Source of the DNA: Cladobotryum mycophilum
Taxonomy: Eukaryota > Ascomycota > Sordariomycetes > Hypocreales > Hypocreaceae
Direction of reading: 5' to 3'
Length of the DNA: 64,000 nucleotides
Assembly (NCBI GenBank): GCA_036429605.1
Contig: CM071589.1
Location: 4,774,001 to 4,838,000, forward strand
Shown: piece after piece, positions 1 to 12,287 of the stretch
How the letters are laid out: each line of letters begins with the position of its first letter
How positions within the stretch are numbered: position 1 is the stretch's first letter
Position numbers and translations under genes: made by a program
The notes under the pieces: generated by a model
The model's database searches: none
Told to the model about the DNA's origin: nothing
The model's input: the letters and a program-made list of their open reading frames with translations, nothing else

Positions 1-1779
1 CAAGCTGCTGTTCCAGGGCTTTTCTGAATAGCTGACTGACAAACTTGATCTGCTGTCCTCGGGAAAGCAGGAAATTAAAGGGTACTCCTGTGACTCTGGC
101 CATTTCGGTGTAGTTTTCAAGACAAGATAGTTTATCCATCAATCGCTGAGGGAGGTAGGCATCCTTCAGACAGTAAAGCGCAAGACGTCGGCGTGACTCT
201 GGGGTTCCGTTGAACAACTCTGTAATCATTGTATGATGGACATCTTCTTTCTGTTCTCCCAAGAAGTTTGCGCACACGGAATTGAGTGTGTAACTTCTCA
301 AATGGTGGTCACGCTGAATCAACTGAAGCAGGTCGAGTTGCAGTCTACCGTTGGTGTTGGTGGCTTTGGTATCTCGACTGCCAATCTGCTTGCTCGAAAA
401 GTTGGTTTCCTTGACTCTGGATGGGACGCTTGGAATACGAGACCAAAATTCAAAATCCTTTACTTTCAGATGCCTGGCGCGATCCAGCAAGTAGGGGAAA
501 TCAAAGTTGGCAATATTGTATCCGATGATGATGTCAGGATCCACTCTGACCAGGAACTTCTGCCAGTCGCTAAGCATCTTGTCTTCCTTTTCAAACTCGA
601 GAATTTGTGTGGCTACTATGGAACTTGTAGTATCCAAGCAGAAGACGTTTCGGATGAATGGCTTCTTCTCTCCGTACTTGGTGACGACATTGGCAATTTG
701 AATAACAGGGTCCATATTGGCTTCTGGAAAGATTCCTTTACGGCCAGCACACTCGATATCGAAGGATAGAATACGCAGCGGCGCCATCTTGGCCCATTCG
801 CCTTCGGGCTTGTGAGCGATGAGGTCGAGGTAACTTATTTCCGCTTCAATCTGGCAGTTCGACTGGCGACTATGTTCTGGTATCAATTGATAGGTACCTT
901 TCGGGGCCTCTACCCAAGACATGCCTTGAATCTAGTAAATGTAAGTAGAGCGCCAAATGGAGACAAGGTCCAACTTGTAATTACCTTGCAATCCACCATA
1001 AATCGAAGTACGTATTGAATATTATCGTAGGTTCGAAGGCCACCCTCCAAAACACCCCACATGCCTTTCCAGTTCGCATTACCTGACTCGATGGTTGACC
1101 GAACTCGATTGATGTGTTTGGGATCTGTAACTGTGACTTTTAGGTACGGTGCCTGTTTCTCGCCCTGGTAGCCGTAAATATTTGTTCTCATGCCCATCGA
1201 GATGGAGTGAATTGTAGGTTGATGCTGGGCGACCTGAGTTTCAAGGTATGCCTTAAATGCGACGCAATCCTTGGGCTGGAAAGATGACGGAGCTTGCACA
1301 TAGAGATAGTGCTTGAAATCGGTGACATGAAGCATTGCAGAATGCCCCTCAGCTGTCACGCCAAACAGCTTAATAGCAACTTTGCCACCATGTAGAGTTC
1401 CTTCTTCAGCCTCAATGGACTGGAAACAAAGACTGTCTCGCTCCGGCTCAAAGTCGACGACAGGTGGCCGATCCCACACCTGATCCTTTTCGGTATTGTT
1501 CTTTTTCAAGTCTGAAATATCTTGGCTGAGCTTCTCAAGAATTTCGGATTCGAAAGTACTTTTGGGCTGATTAGACCCAAGCTTCCCCCGGCCATTCTTC
1601 TGAGAGCTTAAGAACTTGGGGGGAGCAGCAGCAACAGCAGCAGCGGGCGATGGTGAGGGCACATCGACATCGTTATCGGTCTTGCGCTTCTTGACGGCCG
1701 ATGCGGCTTGGCTGACGTTCTGGCGAGTGCGGGACTCGCTCAGCACACGTTTGTGGGGGACGACGATGGCAGCAGGCAT
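1..1779 (-). CDS. POL3: DNA polymerase delta catalytic subunit, N-terminal part (runs off window start)
   Basis: Family B replicative polymerase that synthesises mainly the lagging strand with PCNA and proofreads through a 3'-5' exonuclease. Seen: exon 1 is 1779-985 (265 codons, starting MPAAIVVPHKR, with a Lys/Arg-rich nuclear-localisation-like stretch near residues 30-35). A 53-nt intron follows at 984-932 (donor GTAATT, acceptor TAG), and exon 2 runs from 931 off the left edge, giving GMSWVEAPKG across the join. The exonuclease motifs are intact: Exo I FDIECAGRKG (about residue 322), Exo II GYNIANFDFPYLL and Exo III YCLKDAYLP, followed by FLLSRGQQIKF, which is typical of Pol delta rather than epsilon or zeta. 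The polymerase domain and the CysA/CysB zinc sites lie outside the window, so the gene is partial only because of the edge. Identity is very secure from these motifs. Confidence 0.97.
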
Positions 1780-3065
1780 GACGAAACTGCTCTTGGGTTA
1801 ATTGAGAATGGAAGAGTCTAGTAACCAGCCGTTCCTCGTCGCAAGGAGTTGAAGCTGTTGTTGATTCTCGATTTGCTGACTGGCTAGTGGGAGGGATGGA
1901 ACCACAGCAACTAGAACACGATAAATTGATGGCCCACGTCGAGAACGCGCCTTAGTAACCGTGACGTGACAAGGACCCACTTCTAGTTTAATGGATTTGC
2001 GCGTGATGTTGGCGTACATACTTTGACGGTTGATCCCTGTTGATGACTGATACTTGTACGAGGAACAGGTACAAAGTGTATGTACCTTTCTGTAACCCCG
2101 CCTGCTCACTTGTGTCCACCTCGACGCCTCTCCCACGACGACTTGCACGAGGAGAGATGAGAAATGGTCAAAAGTCATATAGTGACAAGGCATTTATATT
2201 GCACCTGAAACATCTGATGAAGTCTGGGCTTTTCTGTTGGAAGTGTTCTATTACATGCAAATACTATATATCCATCGTACTATATGAAGAACAACAAAGC
2301 CTCGGCGCAATGAATCAAGAACCCCGAATGGAAGCATCTATCACGACTAGACACTCCATCGCCAGCATCCTACTCAAAACCAGCATAATACCTCCCCAAG
2401 GAGCGCATCCATCCTTGATATAGTTGACCGCTATCTTGATGCATTAGCTACCATTGCAAGAAGTAATACGATGCAAAAATATGTGAGGTTATTATTGCTA
2501 TCAGATATCCACTCTTGTAATCAACAGCTCGTCTCTCGAGGGGACGTTTAGTTAAGCCATGCATAAAATCGGTTCATCATGAACAATCACATCTTTGTGA
2601 GACTGGAAGAAGTATTTACTTGCCTTTTTATGTATATAAAATCACATAGTCGTCAAAGTGGGCGTCAGGCCAGCATGCTCAACCAGCTTCACATCGCCTC
2701 GATGGCCTCGATTTCTTTAGTCATGACTTCCGATATCGACGAACTTCAAGGCCTCCTGGGCTGATTCTAGTCTAGTCATGTAGCTTCAGTTACTGTTACT
2801 ATTTACTTATTGAATTCCCAAAAGGCAACAAAATCCTAATGATGCCTACTCGCATCTCTCTAGCACCTAAAGTGTACCAACCCCTGAGCAATAAGCTTCT
2901 AGAACAGGTAGGTATATACAAATCAATCGCTTTAATTCACCCTCCACTTTCATATTTGACCGTAACCCATCTTTACCTTAAACGCCGTCGCTGTGCGATA
3001 CAAAACATCATCAACCTGTCCAAACCCGCCTTCAGATAAACACGTCCATGAGTGAAACAGCCAGA
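1780..3065. other. Intergenic: POL3 5' flank and rhomboid 3' flank
   Basis: About 1.3 kb between two minus-strand genes. The right-hand part should hold the 3' UTR of the rhomboid gene and the left-hand part the POL3 promoter. No conserved reading frame, RNA gene or repeat was recognised; the sequence is moderately AT-rich and contains one TACTTGTAC motif near 2050. Confidence 0.6.
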
Positions 3066-4763
3066 TTACTGGTCTTTGATTTGTCCGAGATCACACCAAT
3101 TATTCACCGGCTGCGGTTTCGTTAGTAACGAAATCCAAAAAGAAAGAAAAAAGAAAGAAAAAAATCTTGTCCAAGGGATAAAGGGGAACTCACAATGCAA
3201 CTCAAGTATTTGCACCAGCTACACTTGTTGCCATCAACCTTGTAAAAGTTATTCAACAAGACAATAAAGACGACAACGATGAGGATCAGAGCAGCCACTC
3301 GGACCAGCCACCAAGCCCACCATAATGGCTTTCGGCCCTTGAAGAAACCAATTGGGCTCTTGTAGAATGGGACTGCGCCTGGATCAACAGCCGAATAGGA
3401 AGTATCCTGGCCCAGTCTTCTTCGTAGGGAATTTGGAGAGTGTAGAACGCAAATGCCCACGGTGAGTCCGGTCAGGAACCCACCAATGTGAGAAAAGTTG
3501 TCGAGGCCGGGCAGTAGACCCAGAACAAATGCAATGACCATATCCAAGACAATAAACAACAAGTCCTTGATCGGGCTCTTACGATCTTTCCACGAGTATA
3601 GGAGATCAAGCAGGGTCAGCGCAATGATACCAAAGAGGGACCCTGAAGCGCCGGTGGAAGCAATGCCCGGCGCGGCAAAGTTTCCACCCATGACGAAACC
3701 AAAGATGCCCGCACTCATGTATACCAGGAAGAAACGAATCGACCCAATTGCCATCTCCATCTCCTTACCAATCGTCATTTGCAGCAACAGGTTGAAACCG
3801 ATATGGATGATTCCGGCGTGCATAAAGATTGGAATAATGAAGCGATACCACTGATTGGGCCGTGGACTTTGACTCGCATCGCCGTCGAAAACGGGGTCAG
3901 GAACGCCACCACCAAAACCGCAGAGCTGTGAAAGGGGACATATTTCGGTATTCTTGGTCGCATTAGGGCAGAGGAACCAGACGGGGTCGGTCGCATTTCT
4001 CCCTTGAATTTCCTTGATATTGTGCATGCATGGCGCATATCGGGCACCCATGTTGATCAAGACCTGAGTCGAGGGACCAATCATGGGGTTGAATTGAGGC
4101 TTGATCATGATCGGGGAGCCCGTTAGAATGCCTAAATAGTCGCCGTGCGTTAGGAGACGTAATAAACCACATCTACATCGTCAAGGGATTCTTACCATTC
4201 TTGACAACTTCGGCAATGAAGACGGCCAGTTGGGCGAGAGAAAAGATATAAACAACCCACGGAATGCGCTTCTTGTTAGATCCAAGCATGCCCAGCTCTC
4301 CGATCCGGACCTTGCCCCTGGCATCTCTTTGACGGGTTGGTTGCGCGGCATCAACAGGCGCATCGTAGATGTGGTCGTTCATTTCCGGGCCTTTACCTGC
4401 CCGATCCTGTAGAGGGATATCATCTGTCATGTGCGTCCTTGACCCGCCATAATAACCCGTATCCTGATATACACCCTGCTGGGAGATGTCGCTAGAGCTC
4501 GCGCCGCCCCCATGTAGTCTCGAGTTCATCGGGTATGCGTTGTCGTCGAACACGGTGTCGAATGGCGACTGATTGGTTCTTGGGGGTGGCTGGATCGAAG
4601 GCCCTCCGTAAGGAGAAGTATCGTGATAGCCGGTATGATATGATGGAGCGGGAGTCGGGTGTGGCGACGGCGCGGCTTGTGTTGAATCGTAATAAGGAGC
4701 TGAAGATGGGTGAGTTGCCGGCGGCTGTTGGCTACTACCGTAGTAGTAATCGTTGGCGGCCAT
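3066..4763 (-). CDS. Rhomboid intramembrane serine protease, three exons
   Basis: Polytopic membrane protease that cuts transmembrane substrates within the bilayer. Exons: 4763-4196, 4131-3194 and 3110-3066 (introns 64 and 83 nt; the second has branch site CTAAC). The product is about 516 aa. Start MAANDYYYG at 4763 is preferred over a longer in-frame start at 4856 because it opens the Pro/Ser/Gln-rich tail typical of fungal members. Residues 1-165 are disordered and cytosolic-looking. The rhomboid domain follows, with HxxxxxHxxxN (H300, N304), GASGS nucleophile (S352) and NFSHIGG (H404), so the catalytic dyad is complete. A final helix precedes a Cys-rich tail (CSWCKYLSC) that continues as PVNNWCDLG in the last 45-nt exon. 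It resembles the long Aspergillus RbdA-type rhomboid rather than the short Rbd2/RbdB, but I cannot assign orthology by eye. Confidence 0.93.
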
Positions 4764-6193
4764 GGTGAATATAGTAGTTATTATACCACCAGCAGACACT
4801 TGTGTAATGAAAAAAGAAATAAACCAAGCGATGGATCTGGAGAACGAGCGAAACAAGGGCCCTTTCTATCTAGCCACGATTCTGGAATGCAGGTCGAATA
4901 TGTGTTGCAGGAAAGAAAACCAGCCGGTTGCTGCAATAACTGCGGGAGGATCAACGTTGGTAGGCGGCGATTACGTAGCTGCTTTATTTTTTCTTCTCGC
5001 TGGACTTGCAAAATTACAGGCACAACGCGTTTCAAAGATGCCAGAGAATCACTGCCGATGCAACAATCATAGGCTAAGCGGGCATGTAGGAAGTTTCAAG
5101 ATGCCAATAAAATAACAGACCGGAAAAGAAAAGAAAAGAAAGGAAAGGAAGAAGAAAATCGCCTGCAAAGTCAGCTTGGATGACACTGCAAATCGTCTTT
5201 ATTTCTTTCTTTTCCATGCCTTTTTCTTTTTCTTTTCGTGGGGAGCAGCGCTGACACGATGGTGGGCCAGAACTCGTCACAAGGAGGCTGGGCTGTGCAT
5301 CTAAGCATTGTCGATCGGAGGAGGCTCAGAGGCTCGGTCGCCCAGCCAAATCCCCAGCGGACTATAAACATGTTGAAGTTTTGTTGCTATTTTAAACATG
5401 TTGCTGGGTTGTCAGCCCTCATGGCCGCAGAAGTCGTCGCAAACGCCTCCACAAGCAAAGCCACATGCGAATCTGATAGGCGTGACTTGTGAGGAGTGAA
5501 GTAATGGCTGGTTTCCGTAGGCACACCAGAAAGAGGTTGGTGAGATAGCCAACATAGATAGTCTGTCTACACTGTTCCCGGTTTTCTACGCAATGTACAA
5601 TATTATCTTGTTTAATGGTGTCTTATAAATCTGCTTATTTCCACTCCCTAGTATAATGTAACATCATGTTTACTCTCATGGCCCAACACTTGTATCAACT
5701 CTTGTATAGACGGGCTCCTTTAGGTCAGATAAACCTACCACAGCCATGCATCCATAATATTAGAACTCACCTGTCTCTGTTGACGAAACGCCCCAGCCAA
5801 GACTCACACCAACCTCCAATACGAGGATGAGGGCGAATACATCGGGTGATATCCTTGGCCCGAGTAGTGCAGCGCACTATATAAAGTGCATACGTCAGCT
5901 CTCTGCCACATCAGTTTCAAAATCCGATGTGAGCGGGGAAGGATAACAGATATCGTATCCCGAATGGTAAATGCAGGATAGGTGAATCTTGATAATTCTT
6001 GGAGATGTTCCCTGTCCAACTTTTGATATCGAGAGGATCTGCCCCTCTCTCCAAAATGGCATTATGCCGCCCGCACCCCATATCTACCATGGTATTTTCG
6101 TACAGTACTCCGTATTATACATGTAATTTTTACACAAATTCCCCGTCGTGGTTATCATCATGATCGTACCCAGGTCCAGTTTGATGAAAGTCA
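4764..6193. other. Intergenic: rhomboid promoter and 3' flank of next gene
   Basis: About 1.4 kb. Next to the rhomboid start it contains a purine tract (5122-5158) and, about 40 nt further on, a pyrimidine tract (5196-5237) that are roughly complementary. From 5500 to 6190 the sequence is AT-rich without recognisable features. No convincing coding potential on either strand. Confidence 0.55.
5122..5237. repeat. Imperfect purine/pyrimidine inverted repeat
   Basis: An A/G-only run of 37 nt is followed by a 37-nt mixed spacer and then an almost pure C/T run of about 42 nt. A transcript crossing this could fold into a long imperfect hairpin. It lies about 360-470 bp upstream of the rhomboid start codon. 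It may be just two simple-sequence tracts of opposite strand bias. Confidence 0.5.
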
Positions 6194-6751
6194 TCATTTC
6201 TTTTCTTCTCTGTTCGCATCGTTCTGGCTTGTCTCGTCGTCCTTCTTCTTTGCATCACCCTTCCAGTTTCCGCTCCAGACCTCTGCGATTTGTTCGAATA
6301 TTATGTCGCTCATTCCCTTGCCCTCCTGGAAACTCCTCTGATGCTCTTCCGCTCTCTTCTTCTTCCAGTCTTCGTCTTCTCCACCCATCCAAATGTCTCT
6401 GAGCACACCACTCTTCTTTTCAAGATCAGCCTGATCCTGTTTGCGGGCGGCCTCCCTCTCCCGCTGTTCCTTCAAGAGCTTCTGTGTCCTCTGGGCCCCT
6501 TCGGGTAGAGTGTTGTCAAACATTGAACCCACTCGGTTGCCGAATCGTCCGTAGACAGATTGCCCTGTGTATTCGTAGGCGAGTTGGTTGGCGCAGAGTG
6601 AGAAAGTTCCAAAGAGGACAAATAATCGAATGTCGGCTTTTCTAGGAGGTAGAAGCATCGCCAGAGGAGTGATGATGACTCCTCCGAGCGCCGCATTATG
6701 AATGAGCTCGTTGCGCGGCGGCAGTGGGGGTTGCGCCTGTTCCTCTGCCAT
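6194..6751 (-). CDS. Small fungal two-helix membrane protein (database-style name 'rhomboid family membrane protein')
   Basis: Single exon, 185 aa, start MAEEQAQPPLPPRNE at 6751. Residues about 20-65 contain two hydrophobic stretches separated by a short PPRKAD turn (one around AALGGVIITPLAMLL, one around LFVLFGTFSLCANQLAY). After residue 85 the chain is highly charged and probably a coiled coil (repeated KEQRERE, KKKRAEEHQR), ending in a Lys/Asp/Glu-rich tail. From memory, similar short proteins in related fungi are labelled rhomboid family membrane protein. It has no rhomboid GxSG or catalytic His and is far too short, so it is not a protease. Function unknown; a mitochondrial or ER membrane location is plausible but is inference. 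Confidence 0.8.
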   Translation of the reverse strand: MAEEQAQPPLPPRNELIHNAALGGVIITPLAMLLPPRKADIRLFVLFGTFSLCANQLAYEYTGQSVYGRFGNRVGSMFDNTLPEGAQRTQKLLKEQREREAARKQDQADLEKKSGVLRDIWMGGEDEDWKKKRAEEHQRSFQEGKGMSDIIFEQIAEVWSGNWKGDAKKKDDETSQNDANREEKK

Positions 6752-9723
6752 TGTGAAGAAGGATTGTTGGATAGTATCGCACGGGGGAAAATGGTAGGAA
6801 AATTATCAATCAATTCGGATAGCCCTTCTGCAGCAATTGATTGATTATGCCTCGTTTGCGCCTCGTTTGCGACTTGGAGACGACTGCTCGTGATAATGAC
6901 GCCGAAAAGTCTGCTCTAACAAAAAACGCAGTATCGCAACTTTTTTGCGGGTCATCAGTGAGATGCAGCCAATAGCCAACAAGTAGACTAGCTCTCTGCG
7001 CTGTAGCATCTACTCCGAACGAACCCCTCTTACGACCAGATTCATTCCCTTTCATGCACCTGCAACGCAACGCAACGCAACGGTTTAAGCGCCCGTGACT
7101 TGGATCCTGTTCCTCGACCACATGGCAGCCGGCGGGTCCCAAAAGCCTAAATCCTTTCGCATTGACATACTTGTACTTATACAGAGTACATGTCTTCAAT
7201 CAACTGCCGACGAATAAGAAAGAAAATGTTTCGAGTGGACTTGGCGACAGGGAGATTTGCCGGCCACGGTCGCCTACGCCAGGCAATCAGACGGTGTGCA
7301 GGGATTTAGACAGATGGCCACCTGTCTCCAGTCTCCGGGGCACGGTTCCAGGGGATGTTGCAGTGAAGGTGCAGTGCTCAAGACTTTTTTCGACTGCTGT
7401 ATTGCAACCTGATGCCGAGGAACACAACACACTCTGACACTCCACCAGCAATGGTGGGTGGTCAGGTTGTAAATGCTACCCATACGTCCATACTTGTTTT
7501 GTCCAAAGCGCTATTTGCCAAGTAGCACTAACGCGGGACTTGAATGCAGTGAACTTTCATAGTCAGAGGTAAGAGGTAAGAGAGAGAAAAGAGAGCCCGA
7601 GGCCCTGAGACGGTCCACAACTCGTGAGAACGGCAAATGCCATGGCCGTTAAAGGTTCCTCGCATGCACATACACATACATGTGTGCACACCTCACATGC
7701 CTCTTCCATTAGTTACATGTAAGAGATGCAGAGAGATATCTGGTATCTAGTTATTAGAATGACACGTTATGTAAATAAATTGAAAGAGGGGTTTCCTAGG
7801 GTTGCTTCAACGTCTTACAGCCTGGAAGCGACATTCATATCGAAGTCATCAACACATCATCAGCAGGGCGTACAAGGGAAGTGATACGGCTCCGAATGGT
7901 CTCGGATCGGCCGCAAAAAAACGGATAGAAAACCCGTTGGACTTATATCCGGCCAGACGCATGTTTGTATTTACGAGTATTGGGGTTTACCAGGGATCTG
8001 ACAGGGTATTAGATTACTTTGTTCGTGTTCCGAATGCAACGAACCCAGAGCCGCAGCATGTGGGATCATTAGCAAATGAGAAATCGAGTACTGTCCCCTT
8101 ATGGACGAAGGAGTTTCTATGAGGTCAAGAATCTGCTTCCTTTTCCCCTCTTTTCCTTCTCCTTCTCCTTCTCCTCCTTCTTCTTCTCCCTCCTCTTCTC
8201 TAGGCTTTACTCATCTCTATAAAATGACTTATTTCCCTCGATTCCTTATCTTATGGATGCATTTCATGTGTGGCTTTGTCTTACACAGGCGGCGTTTCTT
8301 CATCCCCCACATTAATTGTCGAACGGAGTACCGAACTAACTATACGCTCCGTCCCAAAGCGTCATCTACTAAAACCAAATACACGTATTAATGGGCCGAT
8401 TATGCATGAAGAAGGGGATAGTCGTGGATCAGGTTTGTATAGCAACTGGCAGGGGAAGCAAGTATGTAAGGAAGCAAGTAAGAAATCACCAAGGATTCTG
8501 GATGTCGTGATGCCCCCCCCTTCCATCCCCTTCATCGGCTTCCTGTGGATGCTTCGACCGATAAGTTTCGGGGTCGCTGGTCAATGACTAAGATTTAACA
8601 GCACTAGGAGGCTTACCCTTCCTTGGTGGTCCATCTTCTAGGTATCATGGTGGATGGAGTGTTCCGTGCCTGCAGCCAAGATGATACGATATAAACATGC
8701 TGTAAGGGAGGAAAACGCCTCAGAGCGGGATAACCCAGACGAATATGGACATGTGTCCGGGTCCTTCTCCACTACCGGGCGGCTGGCATGCATGCTATCA
8801 TGTTTTCCTCGACCGTTGTTTTTTTTCAACCTAAAGGGAAAGAGAATCGAGTAGTACTTGTATGTTTTGCCGCTGATTCTGGCGTACTAACCTATCCATG
8901 GATGCATTTTCCAACGGTCGTGTGCGTCTCCCGTCTCCCCTCCCCCTGGCATTCCCGTCGTGGTGTCTACTAGACGCAGACCGCCCAACAACAAACACCC
9001 TGCAACGGTCACCCTTAATGGTAGGTAGGTATGTGTATGGATGCTAGTTAATTAGTAGTAACAACTACTAGTAGTATTTGGACTAGACCTGCATGAAGAG
9101 AAGAAAATCTCCAACGCCCGCGAGTAACGCAGAGGTTCGTATATGCTCCGTGTGTTGGTTAACGATTTTCTTCCATGGACCCTACCCTGGTAATGGATTG
9201 TCACCAGAGGTCCACGGCCCACGGGTACTTGGGACTCGGCAGGCTTGGATGGATATCAGTGCAGGTGCTAATAAAACAGCTGCCGGCAGTGAGACGCCAC
9301 CGTCCATGCCACTAAAGGCAACAATCGATTAGCCCCCCCGATCGTTGTTGCTCTCCAGCTTCCTTCCCCAGCAAACAGGTTCATTTCAACCACACCTGCC
9401 GCGGGTGCCCCTAGTACTTACCTAACCCCCCTCAGGCCCTCTACTCTTCCCCGTTTGAACTTGTCAAGCAAAAGCAAAAGCTTCAATCGTCATCATCGTT
9501 TAAATGGCTTTTGCTTAGCATGCTTCTTCTTCTTCTTCTTCTTTATTTGCTTCCATTATTCTGTTCCATACCTGCTTGAATATTTCCTTCTTTCCTTTTT
9601 CCTTTTGGGGTCGGTTCATGAATCTCTATTGTCATTATCATCGACATCGTCATCGTCAACAAGCATTGCAAGAGCGTGTGTCCATCGCTCTCACTCTCAC
9701 TCTCGTTCTCATCACAAGTCGCC
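6752..9723. other. Intergenic: divergent promoter region with long pyrimidine-rich leader
   Basis: Nearly 3 kb between the divergent membrane-protein and Zn2Cys6 genes. It contains CAACG repeats at about 7069-7081, a TTCTCC/TTCTTC tract at about 8150-8200, a C8 run near 8513 and a short TAGTAGT/ACTACTA palindromic cluster at 9053-9075. Strongly pyrimidine-rich DNA at about 9320-9700 directly before the 9724 start looks like a fungal promoter plus 5' leader. No gene-like reading frame was supported. Confidence 0.55.
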
Positions 9724-11877
9724 ATGGCTCCGCCTGATCCCCTCCCTTCGCCACCGACATCAACGGCGTCTGGGGAGATTGCATATCGAACACCGTCCGC
9801 AACTCCAAGTCCGGACTCGGCTCCACAGTCGCCGCCTACTTATCCTACGCCATCACCTTCTTCAACAGCTAGCAATGAAGCTGCACCGCTGGCGGCTGCG
9901 CAGCCTGCCAAGCGTGCACGAAGGAGTAACCGCAAAGTCAAGACAGGCTGTTCCAATTGCAAGTACGTAGATTTGCGGGGAAGCAAAGACATTCGCGAAC
10001 CGTATTCTAACACATTTTCTAGGCACCGGCGGATCAAGTGCGACGAGAGACGTCCGTCTTGTTCACAATGTGTAAGGAGTAAGAAGATTTGCACAGGCTA
10101 TCCAGCTCCCAGTCGCACCTTTAGCGCTCCCTTGGACATTCAAATTGCTCCAAGGCCACAACTATCTGATGACTCTGTGTCACTTCAGCCAAGACCTGCT
10201 CCACCAGAGGAGGGCCTCCTTTCTGGTGCACCTAGTCTTTTGCTGCGAGGCCATACCGTCATCCTACCTCCGCGCAGGGCTCCCCGTCGCCGCCGCCCGC
10301 TTAACCCTCTTCTCGCCAGTATCACCAAACCCACCATGTACCAACCATCTAGCACTCTGGCCCTTCAACACACCGAGGGTCTGTACTTTGAGCTTTTCCG
10401 TATCCAGACTGCCTCAGAGCTTTCTGGATACTTCAACTCAACATTTTGGACCCAACGGGTTTTGCAGGAATGTCATTACGAGCCTGCTATCCGTCATGCT
10501 GTTATTGCTCTTGGCGCTCTGTATAAGACTCTCGAGCAGTCATGCGAGCCCGACGCTACTCCTATGGCAGGCGCAATGAGCCGTCTGGACTCGGTCATGT
10601 GTCATTGGCAAGTTGCCATCAGGCAATATTCTGAGGCATGCAATTCTATTATATCCCTCAAAGAGGGCAGTTTGGCTACTAATAGGACGCTGCTCATGGC
10701 CAGTGTCCTGCTGACTTGCTTCGACTCCTTTATTGGTGACCATAAGCAGGCCATCAGACAGATTCAAACCGGTCTCGGATTGCTGGACCGTATCCAAGCT
10801 GAGGAGGCACATTTTCCTGCACAAATCCAGCAAGAGCACGTGGAAGAAGATCTTCTTGTCATATTTACTCGACTTGCTATTCAGGCCAAGTCCTATGATA
10901 TGGCTTTCCATTTCCCTCACCCCTACGTGATTCAACTAGGACCACAGGGTCGACGTGACCCTTCTTCGCCAGTGACAATGAAGACTTCACCATCACCGGG
11001 ACCCTCACGGATACCTCGGCGTTTTGAATCCCTTCGAGACGCGCGATTGGCTTCTGACAAACTCTGCGAAATGTTGCTGCGGTTCATTGAACACTTGCAA
11101 TGGGCCAAAACGGAGCCCACGTACACCCTGCCCACTGCGTGGCTACAGTATGCCGCGACTTTCCAGAATCAACTGGATGCCTGGTCTGCAGCGTTCCAGC
11201 CCATCTTCGAATCGCGAATGAACATCAGTATGCCTATTATTGAAAAGTCGGGCATTGCGGCCTTGAAGATGTTCCAGATTAATACAAACATCTTGTTTTC
11301 CATGATGTTTTTTAACGCGGAAGTCCAGTTTGATGGTTACCTGAGTCAATTCAAGGAGATTGTTAACCTTGGATGGGAAGTTGTTGGAGATGATGAGAAA
11401 CGAGCGTCCGTCACCAGTGCTTGTCTCAAACCTGAGGTATGCCAACAACGGCATGGGTTTACCATGCAGCCTAATGGTCGGTATACCGCGCATCACATCA
11501 GGCCTAGTTTCTCTGCCGATCTTGGCATTGTCCCGCCTCTTTTTGTGGTGGCTACCAAGTGTAGAGACCCGGCTACAAGGCGACAAGCTATACAGCTCCT
11601 ACAAAGCAGTGCGCGTCGCGAAGGTATGTGGGACAGCGAGCTGTCTGCCAGGATCGGAGAGTGGATCATGTGGATGGAGGAATCCGATGATGCTTTTCCA
11701 GTGGTTGAGGAGTTGCAGACGCAGCCCGAGAGGAGTATCCCCGAGTACAAGAGAGTTATGGTTCAGGCTGTTGATTTCGATCTCAGGGCGCGATTTGCCG
11801 AGATCAAGGTCGGTTCAAGAGATATACATCAAGGATCAGAAGACAGACGCAAGAAGGCAACCCGAATTAAGTGGTGA
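9724..11877 (+). CDS. Zn2Cys6 transcription factor with fungal-specific regulatory domain (Fungal_trans_2 / DUF3468 type)
   Basis: Fungal binuclear zinc-cluster regulator, presumably nuclear. Exon 1 is 9724-9962; a 60-nt intron (9963-10022) splits the cluster directly after Cys2; exon 2 is 10023-11877; 697 aa. The start MAPPDPLPSP was chosen because its ATG sits after the pyrimidine-rich leader; an in-frame ATG at 9676 would add 16 Leu/Ser-rich residues. The cluster is CX2CX6CX6CX2CX6C at residues 76-103, preceded by basic KRARRSNRKVK. The long C-terminal part contains the typical LGIVPPLFVVATKCRDPATRR stretch and REGMWDSELSARI, as in DUF3468 proteins. The intron is a multiple of three with no stop, so retention would insert 20 residues between Cys2 and Cys3 and should destroy DNA binding. 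Target genes cannot be inferred from the neighbours. Confidence 0.92.
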   Translation: MAPPDPLPSPPTSTASGEIAYRTPSATPSPDSAPQSPPTYPTPSPSSTASNEAAPLAAAQPAKRARRSNRKVKTGCSNCKYVDLRGSKDIREPYSNTFSRHRRIKCDERRPSCSQCVRSKKICTGYPAPSRTFSAPLDIQIAPRPQLSDDSVSLQPRPAPPEEGLLSGAPSLLLRGHTVILPPRRAPRRRRPLNPLLASITKPTMYQPSSTLALQHTEGLYFELFRIQTASELSGYFNSTFWTQRVLQECHYEPAIRHAVIALGALYKTLEQSCEPDATPMAGAMSRLDSVMCHWQVAIRQYSEACNSIISLKEGSLATNRTLLMASVLLTCFDSFIGDHKQAIRQIQTGLGLLDRIQAEEAHFPAQIQQEHVEEDLLVIFTRLAIQAKSYDMAFHFPHPYVIQLGPQGRRDPSSPVTMKTSPSPGPSRIPRRFESLRDARLASDKLCEMLLRFIEHLQWAKTEPTYTLPTAWLQYAATFQNQLDAWSAAFQPIFESRMNISMPIIEKSGIAALKMFQINTNILFSMMFFNAEVQFDGYLSQFKEIVNLGWEVVGDDEKRASVTSACLKPEVCQQRHGFTMQPNGRYTAHHIRPSFSADLGIVPPLFVVATKCRDPATRRQAIQLLQSSARREGMWDSELSARIGEWIMWMEESDDAFPVVEELQTQPERSIPEYKRVMVQAVDFDLRARFAEIKVGSRDIHQGSEDRRKKATRIKW

Positions 11878-12287
11878 TTGGAGCTTTTCTATAAAAAATC
11901 TCAAAAGTTTTTTTTTCGAATTGGATATGCATTGGATATACATATCTCTAGAAATAACCCAACACCTCTTGCTCGGGCATGGGAAACACATCATGAGCGG
12001 GATACATGGGGATCTACTGCCACCATTTATACTTGCCTATTGTGTTAGTTCTTATTTATTTTTCATGTGCTATTGACGTGTGTAATTACAAACAACGCAT
12101 TTGTTGGGAAAAGTTGGAAGCATCGGGCAGGATCATCTGAGAGGGAGTTACGACAAAGGATATATGCTCGCGCAGGGAACGAAACAAGATTTTATTGAAT
12201 TCATCATGTTTTATCTATGATTATATGGCACTATATAAATTTCTTAACATTGCTTATCTAGGGCACATAAATAGTCAAATCTGTTCT
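11878..12287. other. Convergent 3' flanks
   Basis: About 410 bp of AT-rich DNA between the stop codons of the zinc-cluster gene and the Dsc1-like gene, holding both 3' UTRs. Nothing else seen. Confidence 0.6.

Noticed and set aside
11437..11501. Intron-like segment in the zinc-cluster gene (GTATGC donor, CTAAT branch-like word, CAG acceptor, 65 nt)
   Set aside because: Removing 65 nt shifts frame and creates an immediate stop, while the unspliced frame stays open and continues into the conserved LGIVPPLF block. Kept as coding, though RNA data could overturn this.
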